Of a stretch of 64,000 nt of DNA, positions 1-9,282 are shown in pieces. The stretch spans positions 81,825 through 145,824 of the forward strand of contig JANQOX010000026.1 in the NCBI GenBank assembly GCA_028285625.1, read 5' to 3'. Within the stretch, counting starts at the first letter, position 1. Each line of letters opens with the position of its first letter. The position numbers were made by a program, and so were the translations under genes. The notes under the pieces are model-generated. The model was not told the DNA's origin. It ran no database searches and was given only the letters and a program-made list of their open reading frames with translations. The DNA is from Myxococcota bacterium (GTDB taxonomy: Bacteria; Myxococcota_A; UBA9160; UBA6930).

Positions 1-34
1 CTTCCGTGGGGGGAGCGCCGTGGGCGCTCGGGGT

Positions 35-1591
35 TCAGGTGATCGTGAGCAGCTCGTGGGCCCCGGCCATGCGCTCGGGGATCGGGATGCCGGTCGGGCA
101 GCTGCCGAGGCACGGCGCCGCACAACTCGCGCACACTTCGGCGCGCTTGTTGGCGTCGAGCGCACCGTAGAGGCGCATGCCCTCCTTCTCCCACCCGTAG
201 TCCTCGAAGTACATGCGATATCGCAGCACGTCGTGGATCGGCAGCTCCTCGGGGCAGCTCGACAGGCAGTCGCCGCAGTGCGGCGCGCAGTAGCTGCCGA
301 GGATCTGCCGGTCGTATTTCTCGAGGATGGCCAGGTCGCGTTCCGTGACCTGGCCGCCGGACGCGTGCAGGTACTCGTCCACGTGCTGGAGCTCGAAGAA
401 CGAGATCACCGCACAGGACACGTCCTGGTTCGAGAGCACCCAGCGCAGCGCGGCCTGCGAGTAGGCGTCGGCCTCGTCGCGGAAGCCGGCGAGCCCGTGG
501 TGCTTGGCGCCCTTCAGCGTCTTCATGGCCACCACGCCCATGTCCTGCTCGCTGCGTGCGCGGCGCATCAGCTCGTCCATGGGGGCCCAGGTGCCGTGGT
601 GGTACGCGAGCATCATCACGTCGAAGCGCCCCGAGTCGATGGCCGTCTCGGCCACCTCGACCAGGTTGGGCGTGTGGCTCGAAACGCCGAGGAAGCGGAC
701 CTTGCCCTCCTCCTTCAGCCGGTCGAACGCCTCGTGGGCATTCTCGTCCATCAGGCGGTCCACCTGATCGCACGAGTGGATGTGGACGAGGTCGACGTAG
801 TCGGTACCGAGCCGGCCCAGGCTTTCTTCGACCACCTGCTTGTAGCGCTCCACCGGTGCGCCGGCGGGCAGGTGACCGTGCGGGGTACAGAACTTGGTGG
901 CGATGAAGAGCTCGTCGCGGACACCCTGGATCGCGCGGCCCATGGCCTGCTCGCTGCCACTGCCCGAGTAGTCGGGCGAGGTGTCGAAGTAGTTGACCCC
1001 GCGATCGAGGGCGAGACGTGCAATGCGTTCTCCGTCCTCGCCACGGATGCGGCCCGTCCCCAGCACGATGTCGGACACGTTCCACTCGGTGCGGCCGAAG
1101 CGCCGGTAGCCCTGGATGCGGCTGCCCTTCCAGGCGTCGAGATGCTCCGAGTGGGTCTGGGGGACGTCGGCGCCCATGGCGGAGCTCACCCCGCTCCAGC
1201 CGCCGTTGCCCTCGCCGATTCCGTAGAAGCCCCGGGCGGCCCCGGCGGCGCCGCCCACGGCGATGGCGCCCAGCGCAGCTCCCGCTCCCGAGGCCGCGCC
1301 GGTGAGGAACGTGCGCCGCTCGGCGTCCAGCTTCGAGCGCGCCGCGCTGCGAACCGTCACGAACGCCACCGCGGCCACCACCAGGAGCGAAACCACGATC
1401 CAGACGGCGCCGACGAAGCTCCCGTTCGCACCGGGGCTGACCTTCGAGATCAGGCCGTAGATCGCCTCCCCCATCGGGAACCCGCTGGCATCGAGCCCGA
1501 TCGGCGTGCGGTAGAGGAACCAACCGGTGACCAGGAACCCGACCACCAGGGCCAGGACCAGGGAGAAGAACACGGCGTTGCGTCGGCTCAT
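35..1591 (-). CDS. Membrane-anchored aldo/keto reductase with C-terminal Fe-S cluster motifs
   Basis: 518 aa. Two hydrophobic segments lie near the N-terminus (about residues 5-25 and 55-80). An RRTFLTGAASG stretch near residue 92, followed by a small-residue run, resembles a Tat signal. The aldo/keto reductase barrel follows: FDTSPDY supplies the catalytic Asp/Tyr pair, ATKFC the Lys and LVHIHS the His. Two cysteine clusters, CAPHCGDCLSSCP (about 434-446) and CASCAAPCLGSCP (about 485-497), are ferredoxin-like and suggest bound 4Fe-4S centres. A membrane- or periplasm-facing reductase using an Fe-S electron path is inferred; the substrate is unknown. The ATG has AGGAGG six bases upstream, which supports this start over longer in-frame versions. 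Confidence 0.85.
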   Translation of the reverse strand: MSRRNAVFFSLVLALVVGFLVTGWFLYRTPIGLDASGFPMGEAIYGLISKVSPGANGSFVGAVWIVVSLLVVAAVAFVTVRSAARSKLDAERRTFLTGAASGAGAALGAIAVGGAAGAARGFYGIGEGNGGWSGVSSAMGADVPQTHSEHLDAWKGSRIQGYRRFGRTEWNVSDIVLGTGRIRGEDGERIARLALDRGVNYFDTSPDYSGSGSEQAMGRAIQGVRDELFIATKFCTPHGHLPAGAPVERYKQVVEESLGRLGTDYVDLVHIHSCDQVDRLMDENAHEAFDRLKEEGKVRFLGVSSHTPNLVEVAETAIDSGRFDVMMLAYHHGTWAPMDELMRRARSEQDMGVVAMKTLKGAKHHGLAGFRDEADAYSQAALRWVLSNQDVSCAVISFFELQHVDEYLHASGGQVTERDLAILEKYDRQILGSYCAPHCGDCLSSCPEELPIHDVLRYRMYFEDYGWEKEGMRLYGALDANKRAEVCASCAAPCLGSCPTGIPIPERMAGAHELLTIT

Positions 1592-1646
1592 GAAGCCTCC
1601 TGCAAGGGGCGGTAGGCGCGAGGCCCGCGGCGCGAGCGGTCCGCGG

Positions 1647-1652
1647 AGTATA
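1647..1652 (-). promoter_or_regulatory. -10 box TATACT for the aldo/keto reductase
   Basis: TATACT on the minus strand, 55 nt before the ATG at 1591. The leader ends in a strong Shine-Dalgarno. No clear -35 is visible. Confidence 0.5.
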
Positions 1653-1738
1653 CGACGCCTGCGGCCGAATCGGGTCGATCCGCCCCGTGGCCGCCGCAAC
1701 CGCCTCAGCAACCGGCAAGAAGACCCGCCGGGCCGGGA

Positions 1739-4700
1739 TCAGCCGAACAGGAACCACCACCAGGGGCGGTCCGGACGGCTCTCGCAGGCCTCGCCGACGC
1801 CGTTCCCGTCCGAGTCGAGCTGCCAGGGGTTCCACGTGTCCGGACAGTTGTCACAGGCGTCCCCGAGGCGGTCGCCGTCCGCATCCACCTGGGCGGCGTC
1901 GGGATCGGCCGGACACAGGTCGAGCCCGTCCAGCAGGTCGTCCTCGTCGCGATCGATCGCCATCCGCCGGCCCGAGCCGGGAGGGGCGCAGGTGTAGGTG
2001 AGCGGCACCAGCGCGGCGAGGCTCCGCAGATCTTCCTCGCTCGGCGTGGTGCCGTCGTCCGACAGGAAGGTGTCGTCGCCCTCGTAGAGCCAGCCGCGCG
2101 GCTGGCCGAACAGGTGCGTGCGCACCACCAGGTCGCACTCGGTGACTTCGCCACCGAGGATCTTCGAAACGAAGGGCGTCTCGGCACGCTCGAGCATCAG
2201 GTCGACCCGCTCGCCGCCCTCCTCGAAGTTCTTGCGCGAGAGCGTGACCTGCTGTCCCACGATCGGGGCGAGGTCGGAGTCGAAGGCGAGCATGAACTCC
2301 TCCATCGCCGCGCGCTGGGGGTCGCCCTCGGTGAAGCCGCCGCCATCGACGCCGAAATCCGGCGCCGCGAACGTGCTCTTCTCGAACACCAGGCTGCGGA
2401 AGAAGCGGAAGAGCGTGTCGGTGCTGCCGTCGTGCAGGAAGCCGAAGCCGCGGACCTGCGCGCCCTTGTCCCCGTTGTCCCCGGGCAGGAAGAAGGCCGG
2501 CGCCGACGCCATCCCGAACATGCCGACCTTCGTATAGAGGTTGCGCAGGTGGGGGATCTTCATGGTCTGCTCTTCGAGTTCGAAGCTCTGCCGGCCGTTG
2601 GTGCCGAAGAAGCCCTGGCTCGGGTCGAGGACGTGACAGCCGTTGCAGGTGAAACCCGTGAAGCCGGGGTTGAGGTCGACCCCGTCAGACAGCAGCGTGC
2701 CGTCGGGACCGCCGAAGTAGAACTCCTTGCCGCGCGCCTGCTCGGCCGTGAGCGTCTGATCCAGGTGGCGCACGGGGTTCGGCGGCAGCACCACGTCCAG
2801 GGTGAAGTCGGCGAAGCGCTGCATCTCGTCCTGGAGGTCGGGGTCGCTCGGGCTGCGATCCGCGCCGAGCAGGCCCGGCACGGCCACGATGAAGTTCCGG
2901 AAGGACAGGTCGGCGTCGTTGCCCTCGGGCGTGTCCACCCCGAAGAAGCCGGCCGCACGGTCGCCGCGCCAGTGCATGTGGCCGCTGTTCACCATGCCGC
3001 GCAGGGTCTGCGTCGTCATCGGCCCCTTCATGGCGTTGAAGTCGTTCGCGCGGCCGGTTCCGTTCAGGAAGGGAAAGAAGCCGGGGTCGAAGAACCGGGC
3101 GATGTTGATCACGTCGGTCAGGTTCACCGGAAGCGGGCTCGCGACCAGATCATCGTCCGGGTTGCCGAGGTCCCAGCCGATGGAGTCGAGATCGCCGAAC
3201 ACGTGGCAGCCGGCGCACGAGGCCTCGCCGTTGCTCGAGGTCGTCTGGGCGTCGTAGAGCACGGGCCGGCCCGTCACCACGTGCTCGGGCTCGGGGTTGT
3301 AGAGCGGCAGGTGGGCGGTCTCGGCCCCGCTGTCCAGGTCGAGGACCGAGACGGCGTTGTCGAAGCGCGTGAGCACGTACAGGCGCCCGCGCCGCTCGTC
3401 GAGCACGAGGCCCGCGGGCCCGCCGCCGCTCACGTCGAGGTAGTCGGCACTCGCCACGGTGGGGTCGAAGCTGTCGTCCTCGAGTGCGGCGGTGTCGAAC
3501 ACGCCGATCCGGGACGAGCCGAACGCGGCCACGTAGAGCTTGCGACCGTTCTTCGAGACGGCCATCTCGACCGGCGTGGCCAGGCTGTGCTCCTTGACGC
3601 CCGGCGGGGCCGGCCGCACCGAGTAGTCGATGTGCTTGTTCAGGTGACGGGGCGCCACATCGTCCCCGCGGATGACGGTGATGCGCGCCTCGTGCAGGTG
3701 ACCCTGCACCGTGCTGTCTGCGAACTCACCGGGGCCTTCGAAGCGCACCTCGTTGCGCGCCTCGGTGTTGGACACGTAGAGCGCGCCGGTCTTCGGGTTC
3801 GTGACCATGTTGAACAGGATCGTGCCGACGTGCGGCCAGGACCCTCGCCTCTCGAGCGTCGTCGCGTCGATCGCGAAGACGTCCTCGTCGGGCAGGTCGA
3901 AACGCACGACTTCGTCCCAGTTGCGGCCGAGCTCGTCCTCGAAGTGGCCCGTCTCGGGGTTCACGCGGACGATCACGCCGACTTCGGGCGCACGCACGCC
4001 CTCGTGATTGACCCCGGGGCCGGGGTTGCCGCCGGGAATCGGCGTGCCGTCGATCGTGCACGAACCCGCGGCCTCGAAGCCGTTGCAGACCAGCGACTCG
4101 CTCACGGCGGTGGTCTGGTTGCCACTGTGGAAGGCCGCCGCATACACGGTGCTGCGGTCGGGGCTCACCGCCAGCGCGCGCGGCGTGTCGGCAAAGAACG
4201 ACAGGATGCGCAGGGGCTTGCCGCCGAGATCGTGGCCGGGGCGACGCGCATCGAAGACCCAGACGTCGGCGCGACCGATACCGGGTGTGGTCAGTCTGGG
4301 GTCGCCGGAACCGGGCACGTCGGCGATGGAAGGATGCGTCCGATGCTGGCCACGGTGGGCCGTCGTCACGAAGGCGCGCCCACGCGCAAAGACGATGTCG
4401 CGCGGCTCGTCGCCCACCAGCAGCGTCTTGGTGACGCGCCGGGTGGGCACGTGAACGATGCTCACGCTGTCCGAGAGGTGGTTCACCACCCAGACCTCGT
4501 GCCGATTGCGGATGGCCACGGCGACGGGCTCGAGCCCCACCGGAACGGACGCCTCGTGGGCCAGCCCTTCGCTGCCGACCCGGAAGATCTCGAGGCGCCC
4601 GTCGGGGGTGTTCACGGCGTACAGACGGCGCCCGTCGCCCGAGAGCGCCAGCGGCCGGACCGCGCCGGACTCGAAGGTCAGGAACGAAGGCGCCTCGGCG

Positions 4701-4816
4701 GCGGCGACCGACGGCCACGCGAAGAGCGCCACCACCAGCCAAGCGGCGACCCAGGGGGCCGGGCTCGCGGACAGGCGGGTGGACGGGGATCCAAGACGGA
4801 GCAGCACGGACAGCAC
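1739..4816 (-). CDS. Exported beta-propeller / multihaem cytochrome c protein with thrombospondin type 3 tail
   Basis: 1025 aa from a GTG with GGAGG six bases upstream. A signal peptide ends near AAAEAP. Residues about 40-520 contain YVTN/YncE-like propeller repeats ([45 protein letters not shown]). The second half carries two c-type haem sites, CAGCH (534-538) and CNGCH (724-728), and resembles di-haem cytochrome c peroxidase/MauG-like proteins. The C-terminus has Asp-rich TSP3-type calcium repeats ([27 protein letters not shown]) and ends in PWWWFLFG. An extracytoplasmic redox or surface-bound role is inferred. No partner enzyme is adjacent; the next gene downstream on this strand is the Fe-S aldo/keto reductase, 147 nt away. 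Confidence 0.8.
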   Translation of the reverse strand: MLSVLLRLGSPSTRLSASPAPWVAAWLVVALFAWPSVAAAEAPSFLTFESGAVRPLALSGDGRRLYAVNTPDGRLEIFRVGSEGLAHEASVPVGLEPVAVAIRNRHEVWVVNHLSDSVSIVHVPTRRVTKTLLVGDEPRDIVFARGRAFVTTAHRGQHRTHPSIADVPGSGDPRLTTPGIGRADVWVFDARRPGHDLGGKPLRILSFFADTPRALAVSPDRSTVYAAAFHSGNQTTAVSESLVCNGFEAAGSCTIDGTPIPGGNPGPGVNHEGVRAPEVGVIVRVNPETGHFEDELGRNWDEVVRFDLPDEDVFAIDATTLERRGSWPHVGTILFNMVTNPKTGALYVSNTEARNEVRFEGPGEFADSTVQGHLHEARITVIRGDDVAPRHLNKHIDYSVRPAPPGVKEHSLATPVEMAVSKNGRKLYVAAFGSSRIGVFDTAALEDDSFDPTVASADYLDVSGGGPAGLVLDERRGRLYVLTRFDNAVSVLDLDSGAETAHLPLYNPEPEHVVTGRPVLYDAQTTSSNGEASCAGCHVFGDLDSIGWDLGNPDDDLVASPLPVNLTDVINIARFFDPGFFPFLNGTGRANDFNAMKGPMTTQTLRGMVNSGHMHWRGDRAAGFFGVDTPEGNDADLSFRNFIVAVPGLLGADRSPSDPDLQDEMQRFADFTLDVVLPPNPVRHLDQTLTAEQARGKEFYFGGPDGTLLSDGVDLNPGFTGFTCNGCHVLDPSQGFFGTNGRQSFELEEQTMKIPHLRNLYTKVGMFGMASAPAFFLPGDNGDKGAQVRGFGFLHDGSTDTLFRFFRSLVFEKSTFAAPDFGVDGGGFTEGDPQRAAMEEFMLAFDSDLAPIVGQQVTLSRKNFEEGGERVDLMLERAETPFVSKILGGEVTECDLVVRTHLFGQPRGWLYEGDDTFLSDDGTTPSEEDLRSLAALVPLTYTCAPPGSGRRMAIDRDEDDLLDGLDLCPADPDAAQVDADGDRLGDACDNCPDTWNPWQLDSDGNGVGEACESRPDRPWWWFLFG

Positions 4817-4873
4817 GGGGAACCTCCGCGGCCAGGGCCCGACGCGTCCCGGCCGCCAACGATCGAGCCCAAC

Positions 4874-4879
4874 ATCGTA
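4874..4879 (-). promoter_or_regulatory. -10-like TACGAT upstream of the cytochrome c gene
   Basis: TACGAT on the minus strand 57 nt before the GTG at 4816. The intervening leader has a GGAGG Shine-Dalgarno. No clear -35 box was found. Confidence 0.35.
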
Positions 4880-4951
4880 CCTCAGATGGCGAACCCGGGG
4901 GGCATCGAGGCTATCCTGCGGCCGCCACAGCGAGGCGGAGGGGCAGGCAAC

Positions 4952-4965
4952 GTGAGGAACCTCAC
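4952..4965. promoter_or_regulatory. Inverted repeat in the divergent intergenic region (possible operator)
   Basis: GTGAGG-AA-CCTCAC is a perfect 6-bp inverted repeat in the 262-bp gap between the divergent cytochrome and metallo-beta-lactamase genes. It sits about 115 bp before the GTG at 5079. A regulator site is plausible but only inferred from symmetry and position. Confidence 0.3.
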
Positions 4966-5078
4966 AGCGCGACGGGACACCCCCATCCGATGATGGAGAC
5001 GTCCGGTTCCGGGACGGCGGTCGGCCGCCCGGGCCGGTGCTGCGCGCGGCGGGGTGCCGCGCGCCCGGAGGCCAATCG

Positions 5079-6389
5079 GTGCGGGTGACGTTCTGGGGAA
5101 CGCGAGGCTCGATCGCGAAGCCCGGCCCTTCCACCCTGCGCTACGGCGGCAACACGTCCTGCGTCTCGGTCGAGGCGGACGACGGTACGCTCGTGGTGGT
5201 CGACTGCGGCACCGGCATCCACGAGCTGGCCCAGCACATCCTCGGCACCGGGCAGCGACCCCACCGGGGTCACCTGGTGGTGAGCCATACCCATTGGGAC
5301 CACATCCAGGGGTTTCCGTTCTTCGACCCCATCGTCGAGGGCGGCAGCGAGTGGGACATCTATGCGCCCGGGGGCCGCGCTCAGCATCTGGAGTCGACCC
5401 TGGCCGGGCAGATGTCGTACGACCACCACCCGATCACGCTCGAGGCCATGGCGTCCCTGGCGCGCTTCCACGACCTGACCGAGGGCGTGTTCGAAGTCGG
5501 CGGCGTGCGCATCACGACCCAGTACCTGAACCACCCCACCCTCACCCTCGGCTACCGCTTCGAGGCGGACGGAGCCGTGCTGGTCTACGCCAGCGACCAC
5601 GAGCCCCACATGCTCCAGCCCGCGGGTGCCGAGCCCGGGCAGATGCCGGTGCATCGCGAAGACCAACGCCACGTGGCGTTCCTCGCCGACGCCGATCTGG
5701 TGGTCCACGATGCTCAGTACACCCTGCGCGACTTTCCGGCCAAGGCAGGCTGGGGCCACACCCCGGTCGAGCAGGCGGTCGACTACGCCCTGGCGGCCGG
5801 TGCGCGCCGGCTGGCGCTGTTCCACCACGACCCCGTACGCGACGACGCCGCCGTCGACAGGCTCCAGGCGCTCGCGCGCAAGCGCGCGGAGCGGTCGGAC
5901 CTCGACGTCTTCGCCGCCGCGGAGGGCATGTCGGTCGCGCTTTCGGGAGACCGCGCCGTCGCCACCGGGGGCGCCCCTGCGCTGATCTCGAGTACCCCCC
6001 CGCGAGCCTCCACGGTGCTGATCGTGGACGATGACGAGGACACCCTGCAGGCGGTCTGCGAGGCGCTCGGCGCCGAGCAGGTTCGCCTGCTCCACGCGCG
6101 CGACCGCGAGGAGGGCCTCACGGTGGCGCGACGCGAGCGTCCCTCCCTGATCGTGGTGGATCTCCGCAGCCCCCACGGATCGGCGCTCGAGGTCTGCCGG
6201 AGGCTGCGCGCCGAGCAGGACCGCGAGCTGCGCGAGGTTCCGGTGCTGGTCGTCGCCGAGATGGATGCGGGAACCGATGAAGTCGTCGATGCCTTCCGCT
6301 CGGGGGCCACGGACTACCTGTCCTGGCCAGTGAAACCCACGTTGTTGCGCGCGAGGGTTCGCAGCTGGCTGCTGCGCCAGGGCGGCTGA
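5079..6389 (+). CDS. Metallo-beta-lactamase fold hydrolase fused to a response-regulator receiver domain
   Basis: 436 aa from a GTG with GGAGG seven bases upstream. The N-terminal hydrolase begins [14 protein letters not shown], has VVVDCGTG, the metal motif HTHWDH (70-75) and a later YASDHEPH. This matches RNase Z/PqsE-like or phosphodiesterase-type MBL proteins. From about residue 312 a receiver domain follows: VLIVDDDED acidic patch, phospho-acceptor Asp361 (VVDLRSPHG), and conserved Lys in WPVKP. The usual Thr/Ser after strand 4 appears to be Ala in VVAEMD, so phosphorylation switching may be altered. Control of the hydrolase by the receiver is inferred. The flavoenzyme at 6407 begins 17 nt downstream. 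Confidence 0.85.
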   Translation: MRVTFWGTRGSIAKPGPSTLRYGGNTSCVSVEADDGTLVVVDCGTGIHELAQHILGTGQRPHRGHLVVSHTHWDHIQGFPFFDPIVEGGSEWDIYAPGGRAQHLESTLAGQMSYDHHPITLEAMASLARFHDLTEGVFEVGGVRITTQYLNHPTLTLGYRFEADGAVLVYASDHEPHMLQPAGAEPGQMPVHREDQRHVAFLADADLVVHDAQYTLRDFPAKAGWGHTPVEQAVDYALAAGARRLALFHHDPVRDDAAVDRLQALARKRAERSDLDVFAAAEGMSVALSGDRAVATGGAPALISSTPPRASTVLIVDDDEDTLQAVCEALGAEQVRLLHARDREEGLTVARRERPSLIVVDLRSPHGSALEVCRRLRAEQDRELREVPVLVVAEMDAGTDEVVDAFRSGATDYLSWPVKPTLLRARVRSWLLRQGG

Positions 6390-6406
6390 GGCGACCCGAG
6401 AACCCC

Positions 6407-7567
6407 ATGGCAAGCGACACCGAGCTCCTCTCGGCGGCCGTCGAACTGGGTGCCGCATTCCGCGAGCGGTCCGACGAGATCGAAGACGCACGGCGCATCC
6501 CCGAAGACGTGTCGCGAAGCATGGCCGAGGCCGGCTTCTATCGGATGGGCATTCCGCGCGCCGTGGGCGGCCTCGAGACGTCTCCTCGAACGAGCAGCGA
6601 GGTCTTCGAGACCCTGGCGATGGGCGATGCCTCCTGCGCCTGGGTCGCGTTCATCGCGATGACCTCGGGCACGGCCCTCGCCGCGATCCCCCAGACCGCC
6701 GCACGAGAACTGCTGCGCGACCCGCTCGCGCTCCTCACCGGCGTCTTCGCGCCGACGGGGCGGGCCGAGCGGGTCCAGGGCGGCTTCCGTGTCTCCGGCC
6801 AGTGGAAGTGGGGCTCGGGCAGCCAGAACGCACGGTGGATCCTGGGCGGATGCACGCTTGCGGACCAGGGCGCACCCATGCTCGACGGAGCCGGACGCCC
6901 GCGATTCACCATGGCCATCCTCCCCGCAGACGAGGTCGAGTTCGTCGACACCTGGCGGGTCTCGGGGCTCTGCGGAACCGGCAGCCTCGACTACCGGGCC
7001 GAGGAAGTCTTCGTCCCCGAAGAACGAGTCGTGGGCTTCGTCGCAGAGGGCCGGCCGCCCGTGACGCCGCTGTACGCGTTTCCGAACTTCACGCTGCTCG
7101 CGCTCGGCATCGGGGCCGTGTGCATGGGCATCGCGCGCGCCGCCATCGACGACCTGGTGCAGGTCGCCACCTCGAAAGGACGCGTGGGCTCGAAGAAGAC
7201 CATCGCCGAGCACCCGCTCGCCCAGGCCCAGCTCGCACGGGCCGAGGCCGACCTGCGCAGTGCGCGACGCCTCTTCTACGGGACGCTCGACGAGGTCTGG
7301 GAGGTCGCGCTCTCGGGCGAACCCGTCGGGACAGCACAGCGCGCCGACCTGCGGCTTGCCACCAGTCATGCGGTCGCAAAGAGTGTGAGCGTGGTGAGCG
7401 CGATGTACGACCTCGGCGGCGGTGCATCCGTGTACAAGACCTCGCGCCTGCAGCGCTCGTTTCGCGACATCCACGTAGCCAAGTCGCACATCATGGTGGC
7501 GCCCTCGACCTTCGAGACGGTCGGGCGCGTGCTCTTCGGTCTCGACGTGCAGGCCGCGAGCCTGTAG
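6407..7567 (+). CDS. Acyl-CoA dehydrogenase-fold flavoenzyme (HsaA/hydroxylase-type)
   Basis: 386 aa, the usual length for the acyl-CoA dehydrogenase superfamily. The N-terminal helical domain (RIPEDVSRSMAEAGFYRMGI) and central VSGQWKWGSGSQNARW segment resemble the branch of flavin-dependent monooxygenases and dehydratases with the acyl-CoA_dh_2 C-terminal domain, such as HsaA and indole or phenol hydroxylases, more than fatty acyl-CoA dehydrogenases. DLGGGASVYKTSRLQRSFRDIH near the C-terminus is typical of that branch. The substrate is unknown, and no reductase partner is adjacent. It follows the MBL/receiver gene by 17 nt, probably in one transcript. Confidence 0.8.
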   Translation: MASDTELLSAAVELGAAFRERSDEIEDARRIPEDVSRSMAEAGFYRMGIPRAVGGLETSPRTSSEVFETLAMGDASCAWVAFIAMTSGTALAAIPQTAARELLRDPLALLTGVFAPTGRAERVQGGFRVSGQWKWGSGSQNARWILGGCTLADQGAPMLDGAGRPRFTMAILPADEVEFVDTWRVSGLCGTGSLDYRAEEVFVPEERVVGFVAEGRPPVTPLYAFPNFTLLALGIGAVCMGIARAAIDDLVQVATSKGRVGSKKTIAEHPLAQAQLARAEADLRSARRLFYGTLDEVWEVALSGEPVGTAQRADLRLATSHAVAKSVSVVSAMYDLGGGASVYKTSRLQRSFRDIHVAKSHIMVAPSTFETVGRVLFGLDVQAASL

Positions 7568-7569
7568 CC

Positions 7570-7589
7570 GGCCCCGCGCGGCCGGGGCC
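7570..7589. terminator. Hairpin between convergent genes
   Basis: GGCCCCG and CGGGGCC form a 7-bp stem with a 6-nt loop between the convergent stops at 7567 and 7595. There is no T-run on either side, so it is a candidate shared terminator or end-protecting hairpin rather than a textbook intrinsic terminator. Confidence 0.45.
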
Positions 7590-7594
7590 CACCG

Positions 7595-9226
7595 CTAGTC
7601 GGCCGACCCGTTTCCCGTGCGCCGGGGCAACCGCTCGCCGAACCAGTCGAAGAACGGACCCACATGGGCGCGACGTTCGGGGGGCAGGTAGCGGAAGTTC
7701 ACGCCGCGATCGTTGAACTCCCAGTACTGCTCCCGCGTCTCCATCTCGAGCTCGTCGCGGATCGCGGCCAACCGCTCGGGGCGGTCGTCGCGCATGTCGT
7801 CGTAGACGCGCCTCGCGCGAGGCTCGTCGCCGCGGGCCAGGAAGAACGTGGCCACCTGCGCCTGCGCGCGCCGCACACCGCGCGAACTCGCCTCGAGCGC
7901 CTCCGCATCGCTCTCCTTGTCGATGCGAAGCAACAGCTCCAGCAGCGGGTCCACCAGGTGGTGCGCGTCCTGCCGCTCCGCCGCGCTCTCCAGCAGCAGC
8001 GAGACGTCCCAGGCGACGACCTCCAGCAGGAAGCCCTGCCCCATCTCGAAGGCGAACAGACCGTAGCTGCGCAGGTGCTCGGCGATCTCCAGCGTGAGGT
8101 CGCCTCGCCCGCGCGCCATCAGCCCCTCGGCCAGCTGCCGGTACTGGTGGAGCACGTAGTAGCCGGTCCGCAGCTGCCGGGCGTTGATGGCCTGCCGCAG
8201 GTAGCTGTTGAACAGGCGCATGTAGAGCGTCAGGTAGTACGCCTGGTCGTCGGGCACGGCATCCGCGAGCTGCCGGGTGCGCACCGACAGCAGGTTCGCG
8301 ATCTCGGGCATGCGCCCCAGGCTCTCGCCGTAGATCGACAGACCCTGGCGCATGACCTTGGTCTCGAACCACGCGCCCTCGGCGCACATTTCGGCGCGCG
8401 CCGTCGGCGCCATGGAGACGAAGTGCGGATCGCCGGGAAGGGGACCGTCCCACGCGAACCAGTCGTCCGGCAGGCCCGCGCGCAGCGGCCCATACTCGAG
8501 CAGCAGGTCGCACAGGGCGTCGACGCTCGCCATGGCGATGCTCAGGTCCTGGTTCTGCATGGCCGTGCGCGCCACGTCCTCGAGCTCTTCGGTGGCGTCG
8601 ATGGCGCGCTCGCGCTGGCGGGGCCGGCGCCCATCGCGCGCCGCGAGGACGGCTGCCACGGCGTCGTCGCGGATGCGCCGGATCACCGAGACCGGCGACA
8701 GGAAGCGGAACACGAAGCCGAAGTACGGCAGCAACAGCAGCAGCGAGATCGAGGCGAGCACCAGGGCCGTCGCCAGTGCGATACGAGGCTCGGAACCCTC
8801 ACCGAGCCCGCCGATGGTCGCCGCCATCCACAGGCAGATCAGCGCGGTCAGGACGAAGAACCCCATCACGAACACGTTCACGGGCTCGCGGGTGAAGAGC
8901 TGCGTGATGCGGTGCGTGTAGCGGTTGGCGGCGAGCTCCACGACGATCGCGACCACGGTGATGGCGATGGCGAGGACGCCCGCCACCACCTCGGCGGCGC
9001 TGGCCACCGTCTCGCTGGCCGACCCGGCATCGAACCCCGACAGCCACTGCGCGGGGCCAGGTCCGGCTCCCCGAGCCGCCAGCCACAGCGCGACGACGTA
9101 GACCGCGAGCGACAGCAACGCGAGCCCGGCGAAGAGCAGCGCACCCTGCTTCACGCCGCCGCCACCGCGCGCGTCCAGACGGCGCGCGGCGTCCGGCTGG
9201 GGGGCGCGATCCGGTTCGGCGGACAT
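7595..9226 (-). CDS. DUF2254-like multi-pass membrane protein
   Basis: 543 aa. Four hydrophobic segments fill the first 190 residues, including LAIAITVVAIVVELAANRYT and MGFFVLTALICLWMAATIGG. A long soluble, mostly helical C-terminal region follows. The segment from AANRYTHRITQLFTREP through the third membrane span resembles the DUF2254 family of unknown function. The assignment comes from pattern memory, so a related but distinct family is possible. No catalytic motif is evident. The ATG has no Shine-Dalgarno; a TAGAGT hexamer ends 9 nt before it, suggesting a leaderless transcript. Confidence 0.65.
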   Translation of the reverse strand: MSAEPDRAPQPDAARRLDARGGGGVKQGALLFAGLALLSLAVYVVALWLAARGAGPGPAQWLSGFDAGSASETVASAAEVVAGVLAIAITVVAIVVELAANRYTHRITQLFTREPVNVFVMGFFVLTALICLWMAATIGGLGEGSEPRIALATALVLASISLLLLLPYFGFVFRFLSPVSVIRRIRDDAVAAVLAARDGRRPRQRERAIDATEELEDVARTAMQNQDLSIAMASVDALCDLLLEYGPLRAGLPDDWFAWDGPLPGDPHFVSMAPTARAEMCAEGAWFETKVMRQGLSIYGESLGRMPEIANLLSVRTRQLADAVPDDQAYYLTLYMRLFNSYLRQAINARQLRTGYYVLHQYRQLAEGLMARGRGDLTLEIAEHLRSYGLFAFEMGQGFLLEVVAWDVSLLLESAAERQDAHHLVDPLLELLLRIDKESDAEALEASSRGVRRAQAQVATFFLARGDEPRARRVYDDMRDDRPERLAAIRDELEMETREQYWEFNDRGVNFRYLPPERRAHVGPFFDWFGERLPRRTGNGSAD

Positions 9227-9235
9227 GCACCCCTG

Positions 9236-9241
9236 ACTCTA
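9236..9241 (-). promoter_or_regulatory. -10 box TAGAGT, leaderless spacing
   Basis: TAGAGT on the minus strand ends 9 nt before the ATG at 9226. There is no Shine-Dalgarno between the two. Confidence 0.5.
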
Positions 9242-9282
9242 GGGCGACGTCGCGCCGGCCGAAAGCGTCGCGGCCCCCATGC

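Noticed and set aside
4912-4917. TATCCT on the plus strand as promoter of the MBL/receiver gene
   Set aside because: It would leave a leader of about 160 nt with no supporting -35; other weak boxes are closer, so it is not annotated.
2114-4993. Long open frame on the plus strand opposite the cytochrome c gene
   Set aside because: It is antisense to a gene with clear domains. Long open antisense frames are expected at this GC content, and the product has no recognisable motif.
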